From Hymenobacter psoromatis (GTDB lineage: Bacteria > Bacteroidota > Bacteroidia > Cytophagales > Hymenobacteraceae), in assembly GCF_020012125.1 (NCBI RefSeq), contig NZ_JAIFAG010000001.1:930001-994000 (forward strand): 64,000 nucleotides of DNA. The letters run 5' to 3'. The notes under the pieces were generated by a model. That model had not been told where the DNA came from. It ran no database searches and worked only from the letters and a program-made list of their open reading frames with translations. Of the stretch, positions 43,337 to 55,624 are shown piece by piece (positions within the stretch are counted from its first letter, which is position 1; each line of letters begins with the position of its first letter). Both the position numbers and the translations under genes were made by a program.

Positions 43337-43430
43337 TTGCCTCTGCCTGCGCCGTGCGCACCGATAAATTCCTGCGCATCTTGCACCATCCTCAGCGCTC
43401 CTAGCGAGCTAAAAGTACCTAACACCGGCG

Positions 43431-43961
43431 TTAGGCCGTCGGCACCGGGGGTAGCACTCGCACAACATCACCCACGCGCAGGTGGCCGCCCTGGACAATG
43501 TGCGCCGTGAGGCCGCCGTGACCGCGCATGGCATTGTAGCCGCCGGGCCCCAGCTCTTCCTCCATGCGCGAGCATGGGTGGCACTCACCGGTAATATCCA
43601 AAATAATATTTTCACCGATTTGAATTTGTCGGCCCTTAAGTGCCAGTAGGTTGAGGCCGCTCACTACCAGATTGCGGCGCAGGCGGCCGGGTGCTACCGG
43701 CCCAGCCAGCCCCAAAAAGCCGGCCACCGCCGCCAGGTACTCCTGCTGAATTAGCGTAATTTGGCGCTTGCCACCGGCCTTGGGGCTGGCGTGGTCGCCG
43801 GCCAGGTGCCGGTCGGTGATAACCTCCGCCTCCAGCACGGCCTCCAACGCAGTGCGGCGGGCCGGGCGCAGGCCTATCCACTCCAGCCGGCCCACCTGGG
43901 GTAGGGTAACCAGCAGCCGTGCTACCGTCGATTTATCATCCCCAAAAAAAGGAAAAGGCAT
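43431..43961 (-). CDS. MOSC-domain protein
   Basis: 176 residues from the ATG at 43961 (MPFPFFGDDKSTVARLLVTL); an in-frame ATG at 44000 would add 13 residues. MOSC fold signature: VGRLEWIGLRPARRTALEAV, DRHLAGDHASPKAGGKRQIT, and the conserved Cys region DITGECHPCSRMEEELGPGG with YNAMRGHGGLTAHI. MOSC domains carry sulfur from a persulfide on the conserved Cys to molybdenum cofactor or other acceptors, and can detoxify N-hydroxylated compounds. No molybdenum gene is nearby. Confidence 0.88.
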   Translation of the reverse strand: MPFPFFGDDKSTVARLLVTLPQVGRLEWIGLRPARRTALEAVLEAEVITDRHLAGDHASPKAGGKRQITLIQQEYLAAVAGFLGLAGPVAPGRLRRNLVVSGLNLLALKGRQIQIGENIILDITGECHPCSRMEEELGPGGYNAMRGHGGLTAHIVQGGHLRVGDVVRVLPPVPTA

Positions 43962-44071
43962 AATGTGCAGGGTGAGCTTTAGCTTGCCGTAAGTGGGCAA
44001 GAGAAAAGGAGCTACTTGTAAGATGGCAAGTTTCAGCTTGCTGCATATCTTTTGGTAAGGTGAAATTTGCC

Positions 44072-44536
44072 TTACAATTCATCGGGCGTACCGAAACCCG
44101 CGCGGATTTCGGGATGGCTAATCTGGCCGCCTAGGTTGCCGGCACGCGCTAGCAGGCCGAAGCTCAGGGCCGCACCGAGCAGCGTGGCCCAGGCCAACTG
44201 CCGCGCCCGCGGCGCGCCCTGCTGCAACATCGCCAGGCTCAGCAAGGCCAGCGTGCCGGTGGCCACCAATACCCAGTAGCCTAGCCGCGCCGCGTGGGCG
44301 TGGTTTTGGATGAGCGCCTGGCTCACACGAGGCATATCCTTAATAACTAGGGCCGCGCCCGCGCCGGTGAGCTGGGCCGGCAGCCCTACCCCTACGGCCA
44401 GCACCAGCGCCCAAAGGCCAGCGCGCAGCACGGCCACCTGCCGCTGCCCTAGGCCGGCGGCCAGCAGCAGCCCGCCCGCCAGGGCTCCGAAAATGGGCGC
44501 ATGGTTGAAAAGTAGGTGCCAGTGCGCTTGATTCAT
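44072..44536 (-). CDS. four-helix integral membrane protein
   Basis: 154 residues from the ATG at 44536 (MNQAHWHLLFNHAPIFGALA). Four hydrophobic segments: IFGALAGGLLLAAGL, GLWALVLAVGVGLPAQL, LGYWVLVATGTLALLSLAML and LAWATLLGAALSFGLLARAG. The opening H-W-H-L-L-F-N-H-A-P pattern resembles DUF2231-like membrane proteins, with histidines that might bind heme or metal. Function unknown. It lies 104 bp downstream of the iron-permease-like gene on the same strand. Confidence 0.7.
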   Translation of the reverse strand: MNQAHWHLLFNHAPIFGALAGGLLLAAGLGQRQVAVLRAGLWALVLAVGVGLPAQLTGAGAALVIKDMPRVSQALIQNHAHAARLGYWVLVATGTLALLSLAMLQQGAPRARQLAWATLLGAALSFGLLARAGNLGGQISHPEIRAGFGTPDEL

Positions 44537-44639
44537 GCTGAGTGGTAAGTGTTGGTTACTGATTATTAACCGATACGGAAGCGCTGCTAAACAAGCAACA
44601 GCTAATAAGCGGCAACCAGCAAGCAATAAGCCAACACCC

Positions 44640-45110
44640 TTAATCGGCGCGGTGGGCGGCCAGCTTGTCGTGGTGGTTGTCTTCGGCTTCTTCGACCGAG
44701 TGAGTTTCGCCGAGGTCATTGTCGGCCCTGGCCTTATCGGCTAGCAAACAATAAAACTGGTGAATAAGTCGAATTTCTTCTTCCGAAAAATCCTGCGCGT
44801 TGATGAGGCGGTTGCTAGCCCCTTTGGTGGCAGCTATTAACTCATTCAGCTTCAGGTGCACCACCAGCGAATCTTTATTTTGGGCGCGCTGGATGAGGAA
44901 AACCATCAGAAAAGTAATGATGGTAGTGCTGGTGTTAATAACCAGCTGCCAGGTTTCGGAGTACTTAAACAGCGGCCCGGTGGCGGCCCACAGCAGCACT
45001 AGCGCCACGGCCCCGACGAAAACGCTGGTTGTGCCCGAGTACTTGGTAGTCTTTTCAGCAAACTGACCAAAAACAGACGTTTTTTTACCAGCGGCAGGGT
45101 GAGGAATCAT
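44640..45110 (-). CDS. low-affinity iron permease family protein
   Basis: 156 residues. Two hydrophobic segments (SVFVGAVALVLLWAATGPLF and LVINTSTTIITFLMVFLIQR) carry the family signature TWQLVINTSTTIITFLMVFL, followed by AQNKDSLVVHLKLNELIAAT. A polar, acidic and His-rich tail follows (ETHSVEEAEDNHHDKLAAHR). Related to the bacterial Fet4-like group; direct iron transport by such short forms is not proven. Confidence 0.88.
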   Translation of the reverse strand: MIPHPAAGKKTSVFGQFAEKTTKYSGTTSVFVGAVALVLLWAATGPLFKYSETWQLVINTSTTIITFLMVFLIQRAQNKDSLVVHLKLNELIAATKGASNRLINAQDFSEEEIRLIHQFYCLLADKARADNDLGETHSVEEAEDNHHDKLAAHRAD

Positions 45111-45227
45111 AATAAAAAAGCTAAGTCAAAAAGTCAGCAGCCAGCAAGACGCTAAAACTCTGCCAAGTACCGGCTGGGCGCATGAGCCTTGCCTGAATCA
45201 GTAGCTTGGTCGCTAAAAAACCGCCGC

Positions 45228-45259
45228 TTGCAAGTAAAGCCTACTCGGTAGTACATTTG
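45228..45259 (+). promoter_or_regulatory. Bacteroidota promoter for tRNA-Leu
   Basis: TTG (45228-45230), 21 bp, then TACATTTG (45252-45259), an exact -7 box at the preferred spacing. Start about 45265, 58 nt ahead of the tRNA. Confidence 0.65.
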
Positions 45260-45322
45260 CACCCGCTTCGCCGCCTCAGCAAAGCCGGCTCCGCGCCGAA
45301 CACAAGTTACCGATTGCCAATT

Positions 45323-45404
45323 GCGCACGTGGTGAAACTGGTAGACACGCCACCTTGAGGGGGTGGTGCCTTCGGGTGTGGGAGTTCGAATCTCCCCGCG
45401 CGCA
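45323..45404 (+). tRNA. tRNA-Leu (anticodon GAG)
   Basis: 82 nt, long variable arm typical of class II tRNA. Acceptor GCGCACG with CGCGCGC (one A-C mismatch), D-region UGGUGAAACUGGUAGACACG, anticodon stem CCACC/GGUGG around UUGAGGG (anticodon GAG), variable arm UGCCUUCGGGUG, T-arm GGGAGUUCGAAUCUCCC, discriminator A. CCA is not encoded. A terminator follows. Confidence 0.95.
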
Positions 45405-45412
45405 CTTCAACC

Positions 45413-45442
45413 AAAAAGCCCGCTGAGAAGCGGGCTTTTTTC
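45413..45442. terminator. bidirectional intrinsic terminator (tRNA-Leu / NFACT gene)
   Basis: 11-bp stem AAAAAGCCCGC with GCGGGCTTTTT, 6-nt loop, T-runs on both strands. Confidence 0.9.
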
Positions 45443-45450
45443 GTAATGGG

Positions 45451-47013
45451 CTACTTCTCAAACGGATTGCCGGGTACTACCAGCACTACACGCTCGCGCT
45501 CTACTACTACCTGGCCGGGTAGCGCGCCCTTGGGCTTGCGCACAAATTTTTTGGGCGTGACCGTGACCGGGCACAGCGAATCGTGCTGGCGGCGCGAGTA
45601 CCAGCCGGCCAGCTGCGCGGCGTGCTCTACTACCGGCTCGGGCACCGGTTGTCCCGCGCGGTGCCGAATCACGACGTGCGAGCCTGTTACGTCCTTGGCG
45701 TGCAGCCAGAGGTCGTCCTTATGGGCGTATTTCTGGGTTAATAAGTCATTGTTTTGCGCGTTGCGCCCCACCAAAATGGTAAAGCCGTGGTCCTCAAATA
45801 CCTTGAATGGCAGCTCGGTAGCGGCTTTGAGGGGGGTAGGGCTAGGGTCGAGGGCGTGCTGCTTGCGCCAGGCGCGCAGGGCCCGTAGCTCGGTTAGCTC
45901 GGGGCGGGCGTCCAGCTCTTCCAGCAGTTCTAGGGCGGCCAGTGACTCGGTCTCGCGGGCATCGATGCGGGTGCGGAGCTGCTGCTCTTCCAATTGCTGG
46001 TTTTTGGCTTTGCGGTAGAGGTTTTCGGCGGTGCGCTGGGGCTTTTCGAGCGGCTTGAGCTTGAGAATGACGGGCTGGCTAGTATAAAAATCCACGACTT
46101 CTACCTGCGTCGCGCCGGGGGCGATGGCGTGCAGGTTAGCCATCAGCAGGTCGGCGCGGTGGCGGTAGCCAGCCTCGTGGGCCAGCGCGTGCAGGCGCTG
46201 GCCAGCTAGGTGGGCGCTAGTGCCAGCCTCATCGGCGCGGCGCGTGAGCAGCTGCCGCAGCTGGCGGCGCTCGGTTTCGAGGGCGCGGCGGGCCAGCGCC
46301 AGCGGCACGAAGCGCCGGAGCGCACCGATAGGGTCGGAGCCGGGCAGCGTTTCGAGCACCTCGCCCAGCGGCACCAGGCTCAGGCGCGTGCGACCATCGA
46401 GGTAAATGAGGTAGTAATGAGCCGGGTCTTCTAGCTCCATAAGCAGCTCAGCAACTAGCTGTTGCTTGCGGCCGGCCGGAACCTGGTCGTAGGCGCGCTG
46501 CTCGCGCAGGAAGCGGGCCGGCAGGTCGGCCAGCGCCGGGGGCAGCTTACTGCCTTCCGGGCTGGGCAGGGGGGTAGGGACCGGGGCCAACTCGGCATCG
46601 GCGGCGTAGCGCTGGTGAAACAGTTGGGCCAGCGCGCCTGGTGTAGGCCGAAAAATAGCATTCGGGCGCGGCCCATATAGCTTGAATACCAGCGTGGCGG
46701 CATCTTCCACAAACGTGAATTGCAGCACTCTATCCTGCGGCCACACCTCCACGCGCGCTACCGTGCGGCCCAGCAACTCGGGCAATAAGTCCACCGAGTT
46801 CTGCCGGGCGCGGTGGAAACTTTCGGGTAGCGCCAGCGCCGGGAAAGCCGCCCCTAATTGCGCTTTCAACCAAAACTCAGTGCCCGTTTCGTCCAATAGG
46901 CTCACCACTAGCTCGTCTTTTTCCTGCGAAAAGCAGCTGGCCACGCGGTAGCCCCGCAGCCGCTCGGTGAGGGCCGGGGCCAGTTGGCGCAGGAAGTAGT
47001 AGTTGGTGTGCAT
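45451..47013 (-). CDS. NFACT-family RNA-binding protein (RqcH/Rqc2-like)
   Basis: 520 residues. N-terminal NFACT-N-like part (MHTNYYFLRQLAPALTERLR; VASCFSQEKDELVVSL; KLYGPRPNAIF), a helical middle (LYRKAKNQQLEEQQLRTRID) and the C-terminal NFACT-R domain (FTILVGRNAQNNDLLTQKYA; KDDLWLHAKDVTGSHVVIRH). RqcH-type proteins bind the peptidyl-tRNA-bearing large subunit after ribosome splitting and add Ala tails to stalled chains. Bacteroidota versions are shorter and diverged, so the biochemical role is inferred from the family. Confidence 0.9.
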   Translation of the reverse strand: MHTNYYFLRQLAPALTERLRGYRVASCFSQEKDELVVSLLDETGTEFWLKAQLGAAFPALALPESFHRARQNSVDLLPELLGRTVARVEVWPQDRVLQFTFVEDAATLVFKLYGPRPNAIFRPTPGALAQLFHQRYAADAELAPVPTPLPSPEGSKLPPALADLPARFLREQRAYDQVPAGRKQQLVAELLMELEDPAHYYLIYLDGRTRLSLVPLGEVLETLPGSDPIGALRRFVPLALARRALETERRQLRQLLTRRADEAGTSAHLAGQRLHALAHEAGYRHRADLLMANLHAIAPGATQVEVVDFYTSQPVILKLKPLEKPQRTAENLYRKAKNQQLEEQQLRTRIDARETESLAALELLEELDARPELTELRALRAWRKQHALDPSPTPLKAATELPFKVFEDHGFTILVGRNAQNNDLLTQKYAHKDDLWLHAKDVTGSHVVIRHRAGQPVPEPVVEHAAQLAGWYSRRQHDSLCPVTVTPKKFVRKPKGALPGQVVVERERVVLVVPGNPFEK

Positions 47014-47047
47014 GGCGGGGGCAGGCAGTGAGTCGCTAACTCCTTGC

Positions 47048-47815
47048 TTAGCAGTTGATAACTAACCCATCGTAGGCTAGCCGCACCCAGGGGGGTAGGG
47101 TAGCCTCCACTTCGCGGTGGCGGCCCAGCTGGTGGCTGATGTGGGTGAGGTAGGCCCGGCGCGGCTTTAGCTCTTCCAGAACAGCCACGGCCTCGCTCAG
47201 ACTGAAATGCGAAATGTGCGGCTCGTGACGCAGCGCATTGAGGATGATGGTATCGGCCCCGCGTAACTGGTCCATTGTGCTGGCGGGCAACTGGTTGGCA
47301 TCGGTGAGGTAGGCCAGGTCGCCCACCCGGAAGCCCAGCACGGGCAGCTTGTAGTGCAGGGCGCGCAGCGGCTGCACGGCCAGCCCCAGCACGTCGAAGG
47401 GCTGCTGGTCGTCGGCAATGGGGTGCAGGCTCACCTGCGGCACGCCGGGGTACTTATGCTCAGCAAACACGTAGGCAAACTCGCGCTGGAGCTGCGCCAG
47501 CACCCGCGGCTCAGCGTAGACGGGCATCTCCTGCTGTTGCCGGAAGTTGAAGGCCCGCACGTCGTCGAGCCCCGCCGTGTGGTCCTTGTGCTCGTGGGTG
47601 AACAAGATGCCATCGAGCCGGCTGATGTGAGCCCGTAGCATCTGCTGCCGGAAATCGGGGCCGGTATCAATTACCAGGCTGCGACCCTCTACGGCCAGGT
47701 GCACCGCCACGCGCAGCCGCTTGTCGCGGTAGTCGAGCGAGCGGCACACCGGGCAGGCGCACCCAATCATGGGCACCCCCGACGAAGTGCCAGTCCCTAA
47801 AAACGTCAGCGTCAT
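47048..47815 (-). CDS. MBL-fold metallohydrolase (PhnP-like phosphodiesterase)
   Basis: 255 residues. It opens TFLGTGTSSGVPMIGCACPV as in PhnP/RNase Z-type beta-lactamase folds. Metal ligands are in FTHEHKDHTAGLDDVRAF (H-x-H-x-D-H), and further His residues in RRAYLTHISHQLGRH. The two cysteines in GCACPVC resemble the structural zinc site of PhnP. Probable cyclic-phosphate or phosphodiester hydrolase. 34 bp downstream of the NFACT gene. Confidence 0.87.
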   Translation of the reverse strand: MTLTFLGTGTSSGVPMIGCACPVCRSLDYRDKRLRVAVHLAVEGRSLVIDTGPDFRQQMLRAHISRLDGILFTHEHKDHTAGLDDVRAFNFRQQQEMPVYAEPRVLAQLQREFAYVFAEHKYPGVPQVSLHPIADDQQPFDVLGLAVQPLRALHYKLPVLGFRVGDLAYLTDANQLPASTMDQLRGADTIILNALRHEPHISHFSLSEAVAVLEELKPRRAYLTHISHQLGRHREVEATLPPWVRLAYDGLVINC

Positions 47816-47900
47816 ATTTTTAGCTGTTTGCCATTAGCTATCAGCTTTTTTATCTGAACGAAAGCTAACGGCTAACAGCTAGCAGCTAACGGCTAAAAAA
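47816..47900. repeat. GCTAACGGCTAA-type short repeats
   Basis: Reiterated words AGCTAACGGCTAACAGCTAG CAGCTAACGGCTAA facing TTAGCTGTTTGCCATTAGCT, so the gap can form an imperfect hairpin. It separates the MBL gene from the response regulator. Confidence 0.6.
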
Positions 47901-47901
47901 G

Positions 47902-48300
47902 CTACCCGACGTACTGGCGCACTACCCGCACCAGGGCATCAAAATCTAGAGGCTTGGGTAGATAGTCGGTAATGCCGGCCTCGCGGAACTGCTCCAGCGA
48001 GTAGTTGTTGGCGTTGCCGGTGATGGCTACTACAGGCAGCTCGCTGATGCGCGGGTCGGCGTGGCTGCGAATATCTTTGGTGCACTCCAAGCCGTTTTTG
48101 ATGGGAATATTGATGTCCATCAGCACGCCGTCCACGGGGTTAGTTTCGAGCTGGCTTTCGAGCTGGCGCAGCACTTCGCCGCCATTTTTAGCTAGCACAA
48201 TCCGGTATTTCTGCTGCTCCAGTATTTTGCGCGTCAAACTCAGAATAACTGAGCTGTCTTCGGCAATGAGAATTGTTTTGGGTTGAGAGTCGGGAGCCAT
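47902..48300 (-). CDS. single-domain response regulator (CheY-like)
   Basis: 132 residues from the ATG at 48300. It consists of a receiver domain only: KTILIAEDSSVILSLTRKIL (acidic pair), GVLMDINIPIKNGLECTKDI (phospho-acceptor Asp), VVAITGNANNYSL (Thr switch) and YLPKPLDFDALVRVVRQYVG (Lys). No output domain, so it signals through protein contact. It lies just downstream of a hybrid kinase with its own receiver and HPt domains and is probably part of that phosphorelay. Confidence 0.93.
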   Translation of the reverse strand: MAPDSQPKTILIAEDSSVILSLTRKILEQQKYRIVLAKNGGEVLRQLESQLETNPVDGVLMDINIPIKNGLECTKDIRSHADPRISELPVVAITGNANNYSLEQFREAGITDYLPKPLDFDALVRVVRQYVG

Positions 48301-48386
48301 AAGCAAAAGGAGGGGTAGGAGCTGGAAAAAAATATAGTGGAACGAAGTAATAAAGCAGGGAATGGGGGTAAAGGTCCGTCACAATC

Positions 48387-51980
<3,594 letters not shown>

Positions 51981-52034
51981 AGAGGACTAAAAGCGCGCGC
52001 GGGGCCAAGGTACAGATTGGCGCGGTAGCGGGAG

Positions 52035-52042
52035 TAGTTTTG
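52035..52042 (+). promoter_or_regulatory. Bacteroidota -7 box for the glycosyltransferase gene
   Basis: TAGTTTTG, exact TAnnTTTG match; a TTG lies 15 bp upstream, closer than usual. The implied start (about 52048) would leave out the TTG at 52045 and favours the GTG at 52081 as start codon. Confidence 0.45.
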
Positions 52043-52080
52043 GGTTGAATTTACGAAGGCTGCGCCAGTTTGTATTGCTT

Positions 52081-53250
52081 GTGTCCAAATTAGTTGCCTT
52101 ACCGGGCCCGCGCCTCGTGCTGGCCGTCACCACTGACCTGAGCTACGACCAGCGGATGCAGCGTATTGCCGGCAGCCTGGCGCGGGCCGGCTACCAGGTG
52201 CTGCTGGTGGGCTGGCAGCGCCCGGCCTCGGTGCCGCTGGCCCCGCGCCCCTACGCCCAGCACCGGCTGCGGGGCTGGTTTCAAAGCGGCAAGTTATTCT
52301 ACTTGGAGTATAATCTGCGGCTGTTCTTCTTTTTGCTGGGCCAGCGCGCCGCCGCCTGGGGCTGCGCCGACCTCGATGCCGCCCTACCCACCTGGCTGCG
52401 GGCCCGCCTGGGTGGCCAGCCTTTCGTGTACGACGCCCACGAATTATTCCCCGAAGTGCCCGAAGTAGTGGCTCGTCCTCGAGTGCAGCGAGCCTGGCGG
52501 TGGGTCGAAAATTTCATTGTGCCCCGCGCCCGGCTACGCTACACGGTGGGCCCCGCCCTGGCCCAGCTCTTCGAGCAGCGTCATCCCAGCTGCCCGTTTG
52601 CTGTAGTTCGGAATGTTCCTTCTTCGCAAGTTTCAGGCGCGCTTACCAGCCAAAGCCCGATACCTAACAATCAGAAAACCAACCAACAACCAATTTTATT
52701 ATACCAGGGTGCGCTCAACATGGGCCGGGGGCTGGCCGAGCTGCTGGCCGCGATGCCCTCAGTGCCGGCCCGGCTGATTATGTGTGGGGAGGGTGACTGC
52801 TCGGTAGCGTTGCGGGCGCAGGCGGCGCAGCTGGGGCTGCTGGCATCGGGTCAGGTCGAGTTTCGGGGCTACGTGCTGCCCGAGGCCCTGCGCGTGCTCA
52901 CGGCCCAGGCCACGGTGGGCATCATGCTGCTCGAAAACACCGGCCTGAGCTACTATTACTCGCTGGCTAATAAGTTCTTCGACTACGTGCAGGCCGGTAT
53001 TCCGCAGCTCTGCATCGACTTTCCCGAGTACCGCGCCCTCAACGCTCAGCACGAGGTTGCCGAGCTGGTGCCCGACCTGCACCCCGCCACCCTGGCCGCC
53101 GCCCTGGCCCGGCTGCTGCCCGGCGGCCAGCCCGGCCCGCACTACCAGCGCCTGGCCGCCAACTGCCGCCGCGCCCGCGCCGAGTGGAGCTGGGAACAGG
53201 AAGAAAAAACCCTGCTGCGGCTCTACGCAGAATTGTTGCGCGTAGGATAA
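52081..53250 (+). CDS. glycosyltransferase (GT-B fold, family 4-like)
   Basis: 389 residues from the GTG at 52081 (MSKLVALPGPRLVLAVTTDL); a TTG 36 bp upstream is the alternative. N-terminal donor half: DLSYDQRMQRIAGSLARAGY and FVYDAHELFPEVPEVVARPR. C-terminal half: ILLYQGALNMGRGLAELLAA, RLIMCGEGDCSVALRAQ, and the nucleotide-sugar-binding LSYYYSLANKFFDYVQAGIP with the E-x7-E-like acidic segment. Probably transfers a sugar during surface glycan assembly. No other glycan genes are nearby. Confidence 0.87.
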   Translation: MSKLVALPGPRLVLAVTTDLSYDQRMQRIAGSLARAGYQVLLVGWQRPASVPLAPRPYAQHRLRGWFQSGKLFYLEYNLRLFFFLLGQRAAAWGCADLDAALPTWLRARLGGQPFVYDAHELFPEVPEVVARPRVQRAWRWVENFIVPRARLRYTVGPALAQLFEQRHPSCPFAVVRNVPSSQVSGALTSQSPIPNNQKTNQQPILLYQGALNMGRGLAELLAAMPSVPARLIMCGEGDCSVALRAQAAQLGLLASGQVEFRGYVLPEALRVLTAQATVGIMLLENTGLSYYYSLANKFFDYVQAGIPQLCIDFPEYRALNAQHEVAELVPDLHPATLAAALARLLPGGQPGPHYQRLAANCRRARAEWSWEQEEKTLLRLYAELLRVG

Positions 53251-53346
53251 GCTTCAGCTTGGCGTTTTAAAATTTGTGAACTGCTGGCAGCAAGCTACAG
53301 CTTACCCTACCCTATTCCCGGCAAGCTAAAGCTTACCGCACTCTTT

Positions 53347-54279
53347 ATGCTCTCACCCAAAATCCTAGCTCAGTTACTCCCTACCCCCCCTGACCTACGC
53401 CCGGTGCTGCTGGCCGTGGCCGGACCTACGGCCGTGGGTAAAACGGCCCTCACCGTGGCGCTCGCCCAGCAGCTCGGCACGGAGATTATCTCGGCCGACT
53501 CGCGCCAGTTTTTCCGCGAGCTGAGTATTGGCACGGCCAAGCCCACGCCGGCCGAAATGCAGGGGGTAGGGCACCATTTTATTGACTCGCACAGCATTAC
53601 GGAAGAATACAGCGCCGGCCGTTTCGCGGCCGAGGCGACGGCGTTATTAACGCAATTATTTGAAAAGCAACGAGTTGTTATTGCCACTGGCGGCTCGGGG
53701 CTATACCTGCAAGCCCTCACCGATGGCCTCGACGAGCTGCCCGCCGTGCCGCCCGCCGTGCGCCAGCAGCTGCTGCGCGAGCTGGCCGAAACCGGCCTAT
53801 CCCCCCTCGTAGCCGAGCTAGCCACCGCCGACCCCGTGGCCCACGCCCGCCTCGACCTGCAAAACCACCAGCGCGTGGTGCGGGCCCTCGAAATAACACG
53901 CGGCACGGGGCGGCCGTTTTCTAGCTTCCACCAGGGGCCGGCGGCGGTGGCGGCCACGGCGGCGGCCCGCCCCTGGCGGGTCGTGAAAGTGGCCCTCACC
54001 CGCCCCCGCGAAGAACTATACCAGCGCATCGACCAACGCGTGCTGGCTATGCTGGAGGCTGGCCTGCTGGCCGAGGCCGAACCACTGCTACCCTACCGCC
54101 ATCACCAGGCCCTGCAAACGGTGGGCTACCAGGAAATCTTCGGCTACCTCGATGGCCACTACGACTACCCCGAGGCTGTGCGCCTGCTGCAACGCAACAC
54201 CCGCCACTACGCCAAGCGCCAGCTCACCTGGCTCCGCCGCGACCCGGACTATGTTTGGGTTGAGCTGGGTAATGGGTGA
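53347..54279 (+). CDS. miaA: tRNA dimethylallyltransferase
   Basis: 310 residues. It transfers dimethylallyl to N6 of A37 in tRNAs reading UNN codons. P-loop VAGPTAVGKTALTVALAQQL, IISADSRQFFRELSIGTAKP, GVGHHFIDSHSI, VIATGGSGLYLQALTDGLDE and LQNHQRVVRALEITRGTG are all standard. The C-terminal RNTRHYAKRQLTWLRRDPDY is also intact. It ends at the bidirectional repeat/terminator shared with pfkA. Confidence 0.97.
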   Translation: MLSPKILAQLLPTPPDLRPVLLAVAGPTAVGKTALTVALAQQLGTEIISADSRQFFRELSIGTAKPTPAEMQGVGHHFIDSHSITEEYSAGRFAAEATALLTQLFEKQRVVIATGGSGLYLQALTDGLDELPAVPPAVRQQLLRELAETGLSPLVAELATADPVAHARLDLQNHQRVVRALEITRGTGRPFSSFHQGPAAVAATAAARPWRVVKVALTRPREELYQRIDQRVLAMLEAGLLAEAEPLLPYRHHQALQTVGYQEIFGYLDGHYDYPEAVRLLQRNTRHYAKRQLTWLRRDPDYVWVELGNG

Positions 54280-54291
54280 GGACAATCAACT

Positions 54292-54406
54292 AAAAAGAAC
54301 GTCATGCAGACCAAAGGGAAGCATCTTGCCTGCGTAACTAACTTCAAATTTTAGAGTCAGTTACGCAAGTGAGATGCTTTCCTTTGGTCTGCATGACGTT
54401 CTTTTT
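54292..54406. repeat. long inverted repeat / bidirectional terminator, miaA-pfkA
   Basis: 48-bp arms (AAAAAGAACGTCATGCAGAC at the left; GTCTGCATGACGTTCTTTTT at the right) with two or three mismatches and a 19-bp spacer; A-run and T-run at the ends. It shares GTCATGC and the GCATCT core with the GTCATGCTGAGC family. Lies exactly between convergent genes. Confidence 0.9.
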
Positions 54407-54422
54407 TATTATTTACTACCCC

Positions 54423-55394
54423 TTACACCGACAGTATTTCCACCATCCGCATAAAGCTCTGGTTGATGATTTTACGCTTGTAAATGGTGTCCTCGAAAGG
54501 GGTGTACATGAGCTTGCGGTCCACGATGCCGGCCATCACGTTTTTCATGCCATTGAGCAGGCCCTCCACGGCGGCGATGCCGAGCTGCGAGGCCAGCAGG
54601 CGGTCGGCGGCGGTGGGCGAGCCGCCCCGTTGAATGTGGCCCACGATGGTAACGCGGGTATCGAGCTGCGGAATGGCTTCCTTCACGCGCTTGGCCACCT
54701 GGTGCACGTTGCCCTCCTCTTCGCCCTCGGCCACAATGACGATAAAGGAAGTTTTGTGCCGCTTGTAGCTGTCTAGCAGCGTTTCGATAACGGCCTCCAC
54801 GCTCATGGCCGTTTCGGGTACCATCACGATTTCGGCCCCGCCCCCGATGGCGCACGGAATGGCAATGTAGCCCGAGTCGCGGCCCATCACTTCCACAAAA
54901 AAACAGCGGTCGTGCGAGTCGGCCGTGTCCCGGATTTTATCAATAGCTTCCAGAGCCGTGTTTACGGCCGTGTCGTAGCCAATGGTATAGTCCGTGCCGT
55001 AGAGGTCGTTGTCAATCGTGCCCGGCGCGCCTACCGTCGGGATACCAAACTCCTGCTCAAAAATACTCGCGCCCGCAAACGTGCCGTTGCCACCGATGGC
55101 TACTAGGCCCTCGATACCATGATTCACGAGCTGGTCAAACGCTTGCTGCCGGCCCTCCTTAGTCATGAACTTTTGTGAGCGCGCCGACTTTAGGATTGTG
55201 CCGCCGCGCTGCACCGTATTCGACACCGAGGCCGAGTCCATGCGCACGAACTCGCCCGTAATCATGCCGCTGTAACCTCGCATGATGCCGTAGACCTCAA
55301 TGCCGTGGTACACGCCCGCACGTACTACCGCCCGCAGGCAGGCGTTCATGCCGGGAGCATCACCCCCGCTCGTAAAAACTCCGATTCTCTTCAT
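54423..55394 (-). CDS. pfkA: 6-phosphofructokinase
   Basis: 323 residues. ATP-dependent phosphorylation of fructose 6-phosphate, the committed step of glycolysis. Motifs: MKRIGVFTSGGDAPGMNACL, LVAIGGNGTFAGASIFEQEF, VGAPGTIDNDLYGTDYTIGY with DTAVNTA (catalytic Asp region), CFFVEVMGRDSGYIA and VGHIQRGGSPTAADRLLA. Gly rather than Asp after GGNG.T suggests the ATP-type GGDGS loop is changed to GGNGT, as in many Bacteroidota enzymes; whether the donor is ATP or PPi should not be assumed. Confidence 0.95.
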   Translation of the reverse strand: MKRIGVFTSGGDAPGMNACLRAVVRAGVYHGIEVYGIMRGYSGMITGEFVRMDSASVSNTVQRGGTILKSARSQKFMTKEGRQQAFDQLVNHGIEGLVAIGGNGTFAGASIFEQEFGIPTVGAPGTIDNDLYGTDYTIGYDTAVNTALEAIDKIRDTADSHDRCFFVEVMGRDSGYIAIPCAIGGGAEIVMVPETAMSVEAVIETLLDSYKRHKTSFIVIVAEGEEEGNVHQVAKRVKEAIPQLDTRVTIVGHIQRGGSPTAADRLLASQLGIAAVEGLLNGMKNVMAGIVDRKLMYTPFEDTIYKRKIINQSFMRMVEILSV

Positions 55395-55624
55395 GTCAAA
55401 AATTCAGCTAAAGCGCCCGCTACCAACGCTGAGTTGGCCTTAAGCTCGCAAAGGTCGCATAACGGAGGCACAAGCGCTAGGTGCTGGCCTAAATTTGAGC
55501 CAGACATTTTTGCCAAAACCACGTAAAATAGGCATTTACCGGGCTTGCGTTTGGTTATTAAGTGATTTATCCTTAATTTTCGCTACCCCCGTTTCCCCAC
55601 CCTTCACTTCCAACCCGTCCTCCC